DNA of 64,000 bases from Pseudomonas chlororaphis subsp. piscium. GTDB taxonomy: Bacteria > Pseudomonadota > Gammaproteobacteria > Pseudomonadales > Pseudomonadaceae. The DNA lies in contig NZ_CP027707.1 in the NCBI RefSeq assembly GCF_003850345.1, positions 6,439,001 through 6,503,000 of the forward strand. Direction: 5' to 3'. Below the pieces are notes generated by a model that had not been told where the DNA came from, did not search any database, and saw only the letters and a program-made list of their open reading frames with translations. Every line of letters begins with the position of its first letter. The first letter of the stretch is position 1. A program made the translations under genes and the position numbers. Below are positions 28,222-38,699 of the stretch, piece after piece.

Positions 28222-29421
28222 TTACGCCGCGCTGAACAGCTTGTGCGGATCGATGACGAATTTCTTCGGCACGCCGGCGTCGAATTCGCCGTAGCCACGC
28301 GGGGCGTCGTCCAGGCTGATGACCTGCACGCCGACCACTTCGGCGATGTTGATGCGGTCCCACATGATGGCTTGCATCAGTTGGCGGTTGTACTTCATCA
28401 CCGGGGTCTGGCCGGTGTGGAAGCTGTGGGACTTGGCCCAGCCGAGGCCGAAGCGGATGCTCAGGCTGCCGATCTTGGCCGCTGCATCCACCGCGCCCGG
28501 GTCTTCGGTGACGTAGAGGCCGGGAATACCGATCTTGCCGGCAACCCGCACCACACCCATCAACGAGTTGAGCACCGTGGCCGGCGCTTCGTGCTGGGCG
28601 CCGGAATGGCCATGGCCACGGGCCTCAAAGCCCACCGCGTCGACCGCGCAATCCACTTCCGGCTCGCCCAGCAGTGCGGCGATCTGCTCGTGCAGCGGGG
28701 TGTCCTTGGACAGGTCGGCGATCTCGAAACCCACCGCCTTGGCGTGGGCCAGGCGCACCGGGTTGACGTCGCCAACGATCACCACCGCCGCGCCCAGCAG
28801 GCGTGCCGAGGCTGCGGCGGCCAGGCCTACCGGACCGGCACCGGCGATGTAGACGGTACTGCCCGGGCCGACGCCGGCCGTTACCGCGCCGTGATAGCCG
28901 GTCGGCAGGATGTCGGACAGGCAGGTCAGGTCGCGGATCTTCTCCATGGCCTTGTCGCGGTCCGGCAGCTTCAGCAGGTTGAAGTCGGCGTACGGCACCA
29001 GCACGTATTCGGCCTGGCCGCCGGTCCAGTCGCCCATGTCGACGTAGCCGTAGGCACCGCCGGCGCGAGCCGGGTTGACGGTCAGGCAGACCCCGGTGTG
29101 TTGCTCCTTGCAGGAACGGCAGCGCCCGCAAGCCACGTTGAACGGTACCGAGACCAGGTCGCCGAGCTTCAGGTTCTCGACGTCGCTGCCCTTCTCCACC
29201 ACCTCGCCAGTGATTTCGTGACCCAGGACCAGGCCGACCTGGGCAGTGGTACGGCCGCGCACCATGTGCTGGTCCGAACCGCAGATATTGGTGGATACCA
29301 CGCGCAGGATGACGCCGTGCTCAATCTTCCTGCCGCGCGGGTCCTGCATTTTTGGATAGTCGATTTTCTGTACTTCGACCTTGCCATTGCCGAGATACAC
29401 GACACCACGATTACCAGACAT
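28222..29421 (-). CDS. fdhA: Glutathione-independent formaldehyde dehydrogenase
   Basis: A 399-aa zinc medium-chain dehydrogenase that oxidises formaldehyde to formate with tightly bound NAD. The catalytic zinc site is CGSDQHMVRG with GHEITGEV. Structural zinc cysteines are in ACGRCRSCKEQHTGVC. The NAD fold has GAGPVGLAAAASARLLGA and IVGDV. In Pseudomonas it removes the formaldehyde released when sarcosine and dimethylglycine are demethylated, and the adjoining purU and sox genes fit. The start at 29421 follows GAGGTGAAAGC. Confidence 0.96.
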   Translation of the reverse strand: MSGNRGVVYLGNGKVEVQKIDYPKMQDPRGRKIEHGVILRVVSTNICGSDQHMVRGRTTAQVGLVLGHEITGEVVEKGSDVENLKLGDLVSVPFNVACGRCRSCKEQHTGVCLTVNPARAGGAYGYVDMGDWTGGQAEYVLVPYADFNLLKLPDRDKAMEKIRDLTCLSDILPTGYHGAVTAGVGPGSTVYIAGAGPVGLAAAASARLLGAAVVIVGDVNPVRLAHAKAVGFEIADLSKDTPLHEQIAALLGEPEVDCAVDAVGFEARGHGHSGAQHEAPATVLNSLMGVVRVAGKIGIPGLYVTEDPGAVDAAAKIGSLSIRFGLGWAKSHSFHTGQTPVMKYNRQLMQAIMWDRINIAEVVGVQVISLDDAPRGYGEFDAGVPKKFVIDPHKLFSAA

Positions 29422-29519
29422 GCTTTCACCTCGCTGTTGTTTTTATGAAACCGCGTTGCCGGAAAAAGGCAGCGCGTAGAGTGCTCGGGTACAGATGCTG
29501 TTTCGTCTTCAAAATTGCT

Positions 29520-29588
29520 ATCGCGGGCAAGCCTCGCTCCTACAGAGGAATGCGTGCGTCTGTAGGAGCGAGGCTTGCCCGCGATGGC
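29520..29588. repeat. REP family 1 pair, tail-to-tail
   Basis: Two inverted family-1 cores (the left one reversed) bracket about 15 bp between purU and fdhA, inside what is probably one transcription unit. Confidence 0.85.
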
Positions 29589-29604
29589 CGCAAAGCGGCC
29601 TGTG

Positions 29605-30462
29605 TTAAAGCACCACCGTCCTGTTGGCGTTCAAGAACACCCGCCGTTCGATGTGATAACCCACCGCCCGCGCCAGGGTCAGGCCCTCGATATCGCGGCC
29701 CTTGGCAATCAGGTCCTCGGGGTAGTGACTGTGGTCCACCACTTCCACGCCCTGGGCGATGATCGGGCCTTCGTCCAGGTCGTTGTTGATGTAGTGCGCG
29801 GTGGCGCCCACCAGTTTCACGCCCTTGTTGTAGGCCTGGTGATAAGGCTTGGCGCCCTTGAAACCGGGCAGCAGGGAGTGGTGGATGTTGATCGCCTTGC
29901 CATCGAGCTTGCGGCACAACTCCGGCGACAGCACTTGCATGTAGCGCGCAAGGATCACCAGTTCGGCGCCGGACTCCTCGATCACCTGCCACACCTGACG
30001 CTCCTGGGACGGCTTGTCGTTGGGATCCAGGGGGAAGTGGTAGTACGGGATCTGGTGCCAGTCGGCCAGGGGCTTGAGGTCCGGGTGGTTGGACACCACC
30101 GCCACCACGTCCATCGCCAGCTGGCCGATGCGCTGGCGGTAGAGCAGGTCGTTGAGGCAGTGATCGGCCTTGGAGACCATGATCACCACTTTCGGCCGAT
30201 GCTGCGGCGGGGTCAGTTCGACGTTCATGTCGAAAGCCCGGGCGCGTTCGGCCAGGCCGTCGCGCAGGCCCTGCTCGTTGAAATCCTCGGGCTGGCGGAA
30301 TTCCACACGAATGAAAAAACGCGCCGAAAGCCGGTCATCGAAGGAGTGGTGCTCAGTGACGTAGCAGCCCTGCTCGAACAGAAAGCGGGTCACCGCGTCC
30401 ACCGTGCCGAGCACGCTGGGGCAGTCGGCAGTCAGAATCCAGGTATCGGGTGCGCGGCTCAT
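29605..30462 (-). CDS. purU: Formyltetrahydrofolate deformylase
   Basis: A 285-aa enzyme that hydrolyses 10-formyl-THF to THF and formate, relieving C1 overload during betaine catabolism. The N-terminal ACT domain (WILTADCPSVLGTVDAVTRF) is followed by the formyltransferase fold with NHPDLKPLADWH, ARYMQVLSPELC and NIHHSLLPGFKGAKPYHQAY, which carries the catalytic His, then the Asp in DLDEGPIIAQG. The start at 30462 has GGAGT upstream. In P. aeruginosa the same order soxG-purU2-fdhA occurs. Confidence 0.95.
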   Translation of the reverse strand: MSRAPDTWILTADCPSVLGTVDAVTRFLFEQGCYVTEHHSFDDRLSARFFIRVEFRQPEDFNEQGLRDGLAERARAFDMNVELTPPQHRPKVVIMVSKADHCLNDLLYRQRIGQLAMDVVAVVSNHPDLKPLADWHQIPYYHFPLDPNDKPSQERQVWQVIEESGAELVILARYMQVLSPELCRKLDGKAINIHHSLLPGFKGAKPYHQAYNKGVKLVGATAHYINNDLDEGPIIAQGVEVVDHSHYPEDLIAKGRDIEGLTLARAVGYHIERRVFLNANRTVVL

Positions 30463-30507
30463 GCGGGGTGACTCCTGTTCGTAATGGGCAACCGTTGTGC
30501 GGTTGAT

Positions 30508-30566
30508 CGCGAACCAGCCTCGCTCCTGCGGTGGATCTCCGTCAGGAGCGGGCTGGCCCGCGAAGG
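30508..30566. repeat. Degenerate REP family 1 pair
   Basis: GCGAACCAGCCTCGCTCCTG and CAGGAGCGGGCTGGCCCGCG form a diverged inverted pair between soxG and purU. Confidence 0.65.
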
Positions 30567-30568
30567 TC

Positions 30569-31201
30569 TCAGGCCTGAACGCTGAGGCCGTATTCGGCGG
30601 CGGCATCCTGCAGCCACAACCACCAGTAATCGGAGAAGCTGCGGCGGATCACCAGTTCCCAGGTGTCTTCGCCCATGCGGCGGATCACCAGTTGCGACTT
30701 GGCGAACACGGTGCCGATGGCCTTGCCCACCGGGAAGTTGTTGGGGTGCACGTCGTAGCTGGTGGACTTCATCAGCACTTGGCGCACGTTCGGGCCGGAC
30801 AGCTCGAGGATCTGCTGGCCGCCACTGACGTTGACGATCTGGATGTGCAGGCCGCCCAGCGCTTCGCGCAGTTTTTTCTCGGCGGCAAACTCTTCACCGC
30901 TCGGCACCACCAGCAGCCATTCGTCCGGGCCCAGCCATTGCAGGCTGGTTTCGCCCTTGGCGACCACGGTCAGGGCCACCGGCAGCTCCAGGCCCAGGGC
31001 CTTGTGCACGCCGGAAGCGAAGGCCGGGTCATGGCCATCGCCGCGGATGGTCAGGTGGCCGAGGAGTTTCTTCTCGCACAGGGTCACGCCTGCGTTCTTG
31101 CGGCCCTTGCCCACCAGGCTGGCGAGGTCGGCATGGTGCAGCGACGACTCGGCTTTGGCGCCAGTGGTCGGGCGCTGTTGGTAAACGTTGACTGCGGTCA
31201 T
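30569..31201 (-). CDS. soxG: Sarcosine oxidase gamma subunit
   Basis: The 210-aa gamma subunit of heterotetrameric sarcosine oxidase, structurally like the C-terminal part of aminomethyltransferases. Seen are LSGPNVRQVLMKSTSYDVHP, WLGPDEWLLVVPSG and RSFSDYWWLWL. It is the last sox gene, downstream of soxA, with a REPIN between them. The ATG at 31201 matches the family N terminus MTAVNVYQQRP. Confidence 0.94.
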   Translation of the reverse strand: MTAVNVYQQRPTTGAKAESSLHHADLASLVGKGRKNAGVTLCEKKLLGHLTIRGDGHDPAFASGVHKALGLELPVALTVVAKGETSLQWLGPDEWLLVVPSGEEFAAEKKLREALGGLHIQIVNVSGGQQILELSGPNVRQVLMKSTSYDVHPNNFPVGKAIGTVFAKSQLVIRRMGEDTWELVIRRSFSDYWWLWLQDAAAEYGLSVQA

Positions 31202-31235
31202 AGAGCACCTGTCTTCAAATTCTTGCATCACACCC

Positions 31236-31322
31236 GTAGGAGCGGAGCTTGCCCGCGATGAGTACGTCGCGGTCTGTCTGAGGCACCGCGTGATGCCTAT
31301 CGCGGGCGAGCCTCGCTCCTAC
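31236..31322. repeat. REP family 1 pair (REPIN) between soxA and soxG
   Basis: Two inverted family-1 cores (GTAGGAGCGGAGCTTGCCCG; TATCGCGGGCGAGCCTCGCT) fill most of the 133-bp gap between the soxA stop and the soxG start. Confidence 0.88.
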
Positions 31323-31334
31323 AAGGTTGTAGGG

Positions 31335-34300
31335 TTAAACGTTCTGGCGATCGCCTTTCGGATCGAAGAACACCGAAGAAACGATTTCCGCCTCGATCAC
31401 CGTGCCGTCGGCCAATGGCGCGAATACCCGCTCGCCCATCCGCTTCAGGCCGCCCTTGACCACCCCCATGGCAAACGAATAACCCAGGGAGTTGTGGGCA
31501 TAGCTGGAGGTCACGTGACCGGCCATGCTCATCGGGATCGCCTGCTTGGTGTTGAACACCAGTTGCGCGCCTTCCGGCAGCCACTGGTTCGGGTCGATCG
31601 GCTTCAGGCCCACCAGCTGCTTGCGCTGGTCGCGCACACAGTCTTCGCGGTTCATGCCACGCCAGCCGATCCACGAGAAGGGTTTGGTGCGACCGACGCA
31701 CCAGCCCATGTTCAGGTCGTCCGGGGTCATCGAGCCGTCAGTGTCCTGGCCGACGATGATGAAGCCCTTCTCGGCCCGCAGCACGTGCATGGTTTCGGTG
31801 CCGTACGGGGTCAGGTTGTACTTCTTGCCAGCCTCGACGATCTGCTCCAGCACGCCCATGGCGTAGTCGGCCTGGACGTTGACTTCGTACGACAGCTCGC
31901 CGGTGAAGGAGATGCGGAACACCCGCGCCGGCACGCCGCCCACCAGGCCTTCTTTCCAGGTCATGAACGGGAAGCCGTCCTTGTCCAGGTCGATGTCGGT
32001 GACTTCGCTGAGCAGCTTGCGGCTGTTCGGTCCGGACAGGGTCATGGTCGCCCAGTGGTCGGTGACCGAGGTGAAGTACACCTTGAGGTCCGGCCATTCG
32101 GTCTGCTGATAGATCTCCAGCCATTGCAGGACGCGCGCGGCGCCACCGGTGGTGGTGGTCATGATGAAGTGGTTTTCGCCGACGCAGGCGGTTACGCCGT
32201 CGTCGAAGACCATGCCGTCTTCCTTGCACATCAGGCCGTAGCGCGCCTTGCCCACGTCGAGCTTGGTCCAGGCGTTGGTGTAGATGCGGTTGAGGAACTC
32301 ACGGGCGTCCGGGCCCTGGATATCGATCTTGCCCAGGGTCGAGGCGTCGAGCAGGCCGACGCTGTCGCGCACCGCCTTGCACTCGCGTTTGACCGCGGCG
32401 TGCAGGTCTTCGCCGTTCTTCGGGAAGTACCAAGGGCGCTTCCACTGGCCGACGTCCTCGAACTCGGCGCCGTTCTTCACGTGCCACGAATGCAGCGCGG
32501 TGAAGCGCACAGGCTCGAAGATGTGCCCGCAGTGACGACCGGCCACCGCGCCGAAAGTCACCGGCGTGTAGTTCGGACGGAACATGGTGGTGCCCATCTG
32601 CGGGATGCTCACGTTCAGCGAACGGGCCGCGATGGCCAGGCCGTTGACGTTGCCGAGCTTGCCCTGATCGGTACCGAAGCCCAGCGCGGTATAGCGCTTG
32701 ACGTGCTCGACCGACTCGAAGCCCTCGCGGGTCGCCAGTTCGATGGCGGCGGCGGTGACGTCGTTCTGCAGGTCGACGAATTGCTTGGGTGCCCGCGCGG
32801 TGCCTTTCTCATGGGGCACCTGGAACAGCGCCAGGGTCGACTCTTCCAGACGGCTGAGGGCCTTGGGCAGTACCGCTTCCACGGCCTTGAAACCCGCTTC
32901 GCTGGCAGCCCGCACGCCACCTTCGAAACCGTCGGCCAGGGAATCGCCGAGGCTGTAGACCCCATTGATGCCGCCGACGCACACACGTTTCTGCGGTGCT
33001 TCGCCCGGTACGAAACCGAGGATGTCTTCACGCCAGATCGGCTTGCCGCCCAGGTGCGAAGCCAGGTGCACCACCGGGCTGTAGCCGCCGGAGCTGGCAA
33101 TCAGGTCGCAGTCCAGCCACTCGCCTGGGCTGGTGACTTTATGCGCCTTGACGTCGATCGCCGCGACGCGGGCGCCGGTCACATGTTTGCTGCCACGGGC
33201 TTCGATCACCGCACTGGAAGTGAGGATGCGAATGCCCTTGGCGCGGGCTTCTTCCACCAGCGCGCCGCGTGGGTTGTGACGGGCATCGGCGATGGCCACC
33301 ACTTGCAGGCTGGCGTCGAGCCAGTCCAGGGCCACACGGTAGGCATGGTCGTTGTTGGTGCTCAGCACCAGCTTCTTGCCCGGTGCCACGCCGTAGCGGC
33401 GCACGTAGACCGAGACCGCGCCGGCCAGCATGTTGCCCGGCACGTCGTTGTTGCCGTAGACCAGCGGACGCTCGCAGGCGCCGGTGGCCAGCACCACGCG
33501 CTTGGCCCGCACCCGGTGGATGCGCTGGCGCACCTGGCCGATCGGCGCGCGATCGCCGAGGTGGTCGGTCAGGCGCTCGTGAATGGTCAGGAAGTTATGG
33601 TCGTGGTAGCCGTTCACGGTGGCCCGTGGCAGCAGGGTCACGTCCGGCAGCGACTTCAGCTCGGCGACCACGGTGGCGACCCACTCGGCCACCGGCTTGC
33701 CGTCCAGGCTTTCGCGGCTGTCCAGCAGGCTGCCGCCGAATTCTTCCTGCTCGTCGGCGAGGATCACCCGCGCACCGCTGCGCGCGGCAGCCAGGGCCGC
33801 GGCCAGGCCGGCAGGGCCGGCGCCGACGATCAGCACGTCGCAGTGCTGGTTCATGTAGTCGTAGGTGTCCGGATCGTTCTCGGTCGGCGAGCGACCCAGG
33901 CCCGCGGCCTTGCGGATGTACTTCTCGTAGGTCATCCAGAACGATTGCGGATACATGAAGGTTTTGTAGTAGAAGCCCGGCGGCATCAGCTTGCCGCCGA
34001 CCTTGCCGAGGATCCCCATCATGTCATTGTTGACGCTCGGCCAGCCGTTGGTGCTGGTGGCGACCAGGCCCTGGTACAGCGCCTGTTGGGTGGCGCGCAC
34101 GTTAGGGATCTGGGTGGCTTCGGTGGCGCCGATCTGCAGCACCGCGTTCGGCTCTTCGGCACCAGCGGCGAAGATGCCGCGCGGCCGGGAATACTTGAAG
34201 CTGCGACCAATGATGTCCACGCCGTTGGCCAGCAGGGCGGCGGCCAGGGTGTCGCCTTCGAAGCCTTTGTAGGTCTGGCCGTTGAAGGTGAAGCTGAGGA

Positions 34301-34352
34301 CTTTGTTGCGGTCGATGCGTCCGCCGTTGGACAGGCGATTGGACTGGCTCAT
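31335..34352 (-). CDS. soxA: Sarcosine oxidase alpha subunit
   Basis: The 1005-aa alpha subunit binds NAD+ and tetrahydrofolate and passes the methyl of sarcosine to THF. Domains in order: a ferredoxin-like N part (LSFTFNGQTYKGFEGDTLAA, residues 15-95), an FAD/NAD Rossmann domain (VLIVGAGPAGLAAALAAARS near 173), a central oxidoreductase part (VVLATGACERPLVYGNNDVP), then a GcvT-like aminomethyltransferase domain from about 590 (NYTPVTFGAVAG, LDASTLGKIDIQGPDA, TLSGPNSRKLLS). Length is normal. It overlaps soxD by ATGA, so they are coupled. Confidence 0.97.
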   Translation of the reverse strand: MSQSNRLSNGGRIDRNKVLSFTFNGQTYKGFEGDTLAAALLANGVDIIGRSFKYSRPRGIFAAGAEEPNAVLQIGATEATQIPNVRATQQALYQGLVATSTNGWPSVNNDMMGILGKVGGKLMPPGFYYKTFMYPQSFWMTYEKYIRKAAGLGRSPTENDPDTYDYMNQHCDVLIVGAGPAGLAAALAAARSGARVILADEQEEFGGSLLDSRESLDGKPVAEWVATVVAELKSLPDVTLLPRATVNGYHDHNFLTIHERLTDHLGDRAPIGQVRQRIHRVRAKRVVLATGACERPLVYGNNDVPGNMLAGAVSVYVRRYGVAPGKKLVLSTNNDHAYRVALDWLDASLQVVAIADARHNPRGALVEEARAKGIRILTSSAVIEARGSKHVTGARVAAIDVKAHKVTSPGEWLDCDLIASSGGYSPVVHLASHLGGKPIWREDILGFVPGEAPQKRVCVGGINGVYSLGDSLADGFEGGVRAASEAGFKAVEAVLPKALSRLEESTLALFQVPHEKGTARAPKQFVDLQNDVTAAAIELATREGFESVEHVKRYTALGFGTDQGKLGNVNGLAIAARSLNVSIPQMGTTMFRPNYTPVTFGAVAGRHCGHIFEPVRFTALHSWHVKNGAEFEDVGQWKRPWYFPKNGEDLHAAVKRECKAVRDSVGLLDASTLGKIDIQGPDAREFLNRIYTNAWTKLDVGKARYGLMCKEDGMVFDDGVTACVGENHFIMTTTTGGAARVLQWLEIYQQTEWPDLKVYFTSVTDHWATMTLSGPNSRKLLSEVTDIDLDKDGFPFMTWKEGLVGGVPARVFRISFTGELSYEVNVQADYAMGVLEQIVEAGKKYNLTPYGTETMHVLRAEKGFIIVGQDTDGSMTPDDLNMGWCVGRTKPFSWIGWRGMNREDCVRDQRKQLVGLKPIDPNQWLPEGAQLVFNTKQAIPMSMAGHVTSSYAHNSLGYSFAMGVVKGGLKRMGERVFAPLADGTVIEAEIVSSVFFDPKGDRQNV

Positions 34353-34678
34353 ACCTTCTCTCCCAGAGCCTGCGTGGCCGCTTTCGGGCTATCGGTCTTG
34401 TCGGTGAATTGCGGCTTGGTACCGATCTTGTAGGTTTCGAGAATCTCGTAGGTCAGGGTGTCGCGGGTGGCGTTGAAGTACTGACGGCAACCGGCGGCGT
34501 GGATCCACAGCTCGTGGTGCAGACCGCGAGGGTTGTCGCGGAAGAACATGTAGTTGCCCCACTCCTCGTCGGTGCAGTTGTTCGGATCCAGCGGACGCGG
34601 GATATGCGCCTGGCCGGACGAATGGAATTCCTCTTCGGAGCGCAGTTCGCCGCAGTGAGGACAGAAGATGTGCAACAT
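34349..34678 (-). CDS. soxD: Sarcosine oxidase delta subunit
   Basis: The 109-aa delta subunit with the zinc-ribbon start MLHIFCPHCGELRSEEEF; a third ligand lies near HAAGCRQYFN. It is a structural zinc subunit of the SoxBDAG heterotetramer. AGGAGAAAT precedes the ATG at 34678, which rules out the longer frame. The stop overlaps the soxA start. A large palindrome separates it from soxB upstream. Confidence 0.95.
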   Translation of the reverse strand: MLHIFCPHCGELRSEEEFHSSGQAHIPRPLDPNNCTDEEWGNYMFFRDNPRGLHHELWIHAAGCRQYFNATRDTLTYEILETYKIGTKPQFTDKTDSPKAATQALGEKV

Positions 34679-34693
34679 AGGGATTTCTCCTAT

Positions 34694-34833
34694 CAAGCCT
34701 CTTGAAAACGTAGCGAGCGAAGGCAAGACAAGGCAAAAACAGGGGAGAAAGCGGAGCTTAGTTTACTAAGTGAGCATTTCGAGCCTGTTTTTAACGCCGT
34801 ATTGCCAAGCGCAGTAGTTTTCATGAGGCCTTT
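34694..34833. repeat. Large imperfect palindrome (MITE-like) between soxB and soxD
   Basis: About 140 bp of inverted repeat. The left arm begins CAAGCCTCTTGAAAACGTAG; the right arm ends CAGTAGTTTTCATGAGGCCT. The inner parts CAAAAACAGG and CCTGTTTTTA also pair, and the centre is CTTAG-TTTA-CTAAG. The arms are about three-quarters complementary, with a few one-base gaps. It takes up the whole gap from the soxB stop to the soxD ribosome-binding site. Confidence 0.85.
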
Positions 34834-34834
34834 G

Positions 34835-36085
34835 TTAGTGGGCGACAGCTGCAGCGCCGTGTTCGTCGATCAGCGCACCGTTGTGGAAACGGTCGATGGA
34901 GAAAGGTGCGGCCAGCGGGTGCATTTCACCCTTGGCCAGGCTCGCGGCGAATACGTTGCCCGAACCCGGGGTGGCCTTGAAGCCGCCGGTACCCCAGCCG
35001 CAGTTGAAGAACATGTTCGGCACCGGAGTCTTGGAGATGATCGGGCAGGCGTCCGGGGTGGTGTCGACGATGCCGCCCCACTGGCGGTTCATGCGCACCC
35101 GCGAAAGGATCGGGAACATCTCGACGATGGCCTGGATGGTGTGCTCGATCACCGGGTACGAACCGCGCTGGCCGTAGCCGACCCAGCCGTCGATACCGGC
35201 GCCGATCACCAGGTCGCCCTTGTCGGACTGGCTGATGTAACCGTGCACCGCGTTGGACATGATCACGCTGTCGATGATCGGCTTGATCGGCTCGGACACC
35301 AGCGCTTGCAGCGGGTGCGATTCGATCGGCAGGCGAAAGCCGGCGAGCTTGGCCATGTGCCCGGAGTTACCGGCGGTGACCACGCCGACGCGCTTGGCGC
35401 CGATGAAGCCCTTGTTGGTTTCCACGCCGATGCACACACCGTTTTCCTTGCGGAAGCCGATCACTTCGGTCTGCTGGATCAGGTCCACGCCCAGGGCGTC
35501 GGCGGCACGGGCGAAGCCCCAGGCCACGGCGTCGTGACGGGCCACGCCGCCACGGCGCTGGACGGTGGCACCCATCACCGGGTAGCGGGTGTTCTTGGAG
35601 CAGTCCAGGTAGGGAATCTCGTCCGCTACCTGCTTGGCGTTGAGCAGCTCGCCGTCCACGCCGTTGAGGCGGTTGGCGCTGACCCGACGCTCGGAATCGC
35701 GGATGTCCTGCAGGGTGTGGCACAGGTTGTAGACGCCGCGCTGGGAGAACATCACGTTGTAGTTGAGGTCCTGGGACAGGCCTTCCCAGAGTTTCATCGC
35801 GTGTTCGTACAGGTGCGCCGACTCGTCCCACAGGTAGTTGGAACGCACGATGGTGGTGTTGCGCGCGGTGTTACCGCCGCCCAGCCAGCCTTTCTCGACC
35901 ACGGCGACGTTGGTGATGCCGTGCTCCTTGGCCAGGTAGTAGGCAGTCGCCAGGCCATGCCCACCACCGCCGACGATGACCACGTCGTAGACCTTTTTCG
36001 GGGTCGGCGTGCGCCACATGCGCTGCCAGTTTTCATGGTGGCTGAGGGAGTGCTTGAAGAGGCCGAAGCCCGAGTAGCGTTGCAT
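34835..36085 (-). CDS. soxB: Sarcosine oxidase beta subunit
   Basis: The 416-aa flavoprotein subunit that oxidises sarcosine; in the characterised enzyme it carries noncovalent FAD and covalent FMN. The FAD-binding [20 protein letters not shown] starts near residue 36. [18 protein letters not shown] holds the His that probably links FMN. The substrate domain follows, with [18 protein letters not shown] at the end. The start MQRYSGFGL (36085) has GGAGTAA upstream. It follows glyA by 23 bp, in the order glyA1-soxBDAG. Confidence 0.96.
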   Translation of the reverse strand: MQRYSGFGLFKHSLSHHENWQRMWRTPTPKKVYDVVIVGGGGHGLATAYYLAKEHGITNVAVVEKGWLGGGNTARNTTIVRSNYLWDESAHLYEHAMKLWEGLSQDLNYNVMFSQRGVYNLCHTLQDIRDSERRVSANRLNGVDGELLNAKQVADEIPYLDCSKNTRYPVMGATVQRRGGVARHDAVAWGFARAADALGVDLIQQTEVIGFRKENGVCIGVETNKGFIGAKRVGVVTAGNSGHMAKLAGFRLPIESHPLQALVSEPIKPIIDSVIMSNAVHGYISQSDKGDLVIGAGIDGWVGYGQRGSYPVIEHTIQAIVEMFPILSRVRMNRQWGGIVDTTPDACPIISKTPVPNMFFNCGWGTGGFKATPGSGNVFAASLAKGEMHPLAAPFSIDRFHNGALIDEHGAAAVAH

Positions 36086-36108
36086 AGTCATTTACTCCAA
36101 AACCGCAC

Positions 36109-37362
<1,254 letters not shown>

Positions 37363-37731
37363 CGCGTCTCTCCCAGCGGCGGCGGTGCGCCTTTCGTCTC
37401 GGTGAGGCACGTACCCTGCGGTAGTGCCCTTTGGATGCGATGGTATGGCCGGCGCTGACCGGTCAAATGCCTATGGACGCCACGCAAAGGTGCGTTTACG
37501 ACATGGCTTGGCGCAGAGAGCCCCAGACCGCCGCGCGCCATGCACCGAAGGCTCTATATCCGAGGCTTGCCCGCGACTGTGGGGGCCTGCCGCCGACCAG
37601 TGGCGCGACCGGCGATTGACAGCACGACTGTCGCAAATACGCCAAAGGCCGTTGGCCTGGAGTATTGCGATGGCTGGTCTGGCGGCCGCTGCGCGACCGA
37701 TCGCGGGCAAGCCTCGCTCCTACGGGGGCCA
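37363..37731. promoter_or_regulatory. Promoter region of glyA1-soxBDAG with REP halves
   Basis: A 369-bp gap upstream of glyA1. Family-1 REP remnants lie at 37557-37575 (CGAGGCTTGCCCGCGACTG) and 37690-37722 (intact core, reversed), about 115 bp apart. The promoter must lie at about 37380-37550. I saw no clear regulator site; a GbdR- or SouR-type binding site would be expected from P. aeruginosa knowledge. Confidence 0.45.
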
Positions 37732-38475
37732 TCAGGCCAGGAGATTGCGCAGCATCAGCAGCAGGAGGAAATGCCCGGGGTACAGGAGATAGGCCCAACG
37801 CCGCATCGGTGGCGGCGAAACACCGCGCAACCGCCGCAGGATCGCCAGCCCCAGCCACGGCGCCAGCACGCAGGCGACCAGGGCCCAGGCCGCCACCTGA
37901 CTGCCCTGGCGCACCGCCGGCAGCAGGCTTTCCCACTGATTGGCCGCCAGGCACAACAGCCCCGGCAGCAGCGCCCAGTACCAACGGCGCTGCAGCACCA
38001 GCAACAACGCCAGCGGCAGCAATACGCCGAACAGGCCGAACATCAGGTACCGGTCGAACAGCCCGCCCAGCAAGGCCGCGACAATCCCCAGCCACAACGC
38101 CAGGCCGCCGCGTCGCTGCCAGGCACGGGCCACCAGCAGGCCCAGGGCCAGGGTCGGCAGCACATTCAGGGTATCGGGGTCGGGAATGTATAGCCGGTAC
38201 GGCACTTCGCCGAGCAGGCTGAACAGCAGCAGCCAGCCCAGGTAACGCCATTGCCCCGCGCCCTCGCGCTCCACCGCGCCAGCCCGCGCCACATTGGCCG
38301 CCAGCGCCAGGCAGAACCAGGGAAACGCCAGGCGCCCGGGCACATACAGCAGATCAAGGCTCCAGCCGACGTAACGCAGGTGATCGAGCACCATGCCGAG
38401 CAGCGCCAGCCACTTGAGCAGGTCCAGGGCTCCATCGCGCCGGGCGGCAAGCGGGGTCAGCATCGGGTCTGGCAT
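37732..38475 (-). CDS. TraX family membrane protein
   Basis: A 247-aa polytopic membrane protein. It begins with the TraX signature DLLKWLALLGMVLDHLRYVG (residues about 18-37), and eight or so hydrophobic segments follow. F-plasmid TraX acetylates pilin; chromosomal relatives have unknown targets. No conjugation genes are nearby, so conjugal function is unlikely. GAGGAT precedes the ATG. A start four codons in is possible. Confidence 0.85.
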   Translation of the reverse strand: MPDPMLTPLAARRDGALDLLKWLALLGMVLDHLRYVGWSLDLLYVPGRLAFPWFCLALAANVARAGAVEREGAGQWRYLGWLLLFSLLGEVPYRLYIPDPDTLNVLPTLALGLLVARAWQRRGGLALWLGIVAALLGGLFDRYLMFGLFGVLLPLALLLVLQRRWYWALLPGLLCLAANQWESLLPAVRQGSQVAAWALVACVLAPWLGLAILRRLRGVSPPPMRRWAYLLYPGHFLLLLMLRNLLA

Positions 38476-38699
38476 ATATCCTCATGGCCTGTGCATTTTT
38501 CATCCATAAACAGAGCGTGTGCTCCCCCGTCAATCTTGGGTAAAGTGGCGCTCCACCGATCTCTGCGGGGCCTGCGCTGTCCTGCTGGCCCAGACCTCGT
38601 TGCGGACGCTTGACCCAAGGGCTCCTTACCCAGGAGCACCTTATCCGGAGCCCTTTATCGAAGGACTCCCCTCTCGGACCCTTAGCACGGAAGACGGCC

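Noticed and set aside
31188..34433. Plus-strand open frame of 1081 codons antisense to soxA
   Set aside because: It mirrors the well-conserved soxA frame on the other strand. Its residue bias (many His, Val, Gln, Arg) is what antisense of GC-rich coding DNA gives.
37363..37731. Glycine riboswitch upstream of glyA1
   Set aside because: I could not find the tandem aptamer pattern or an expression-platform hairpin in the leader.
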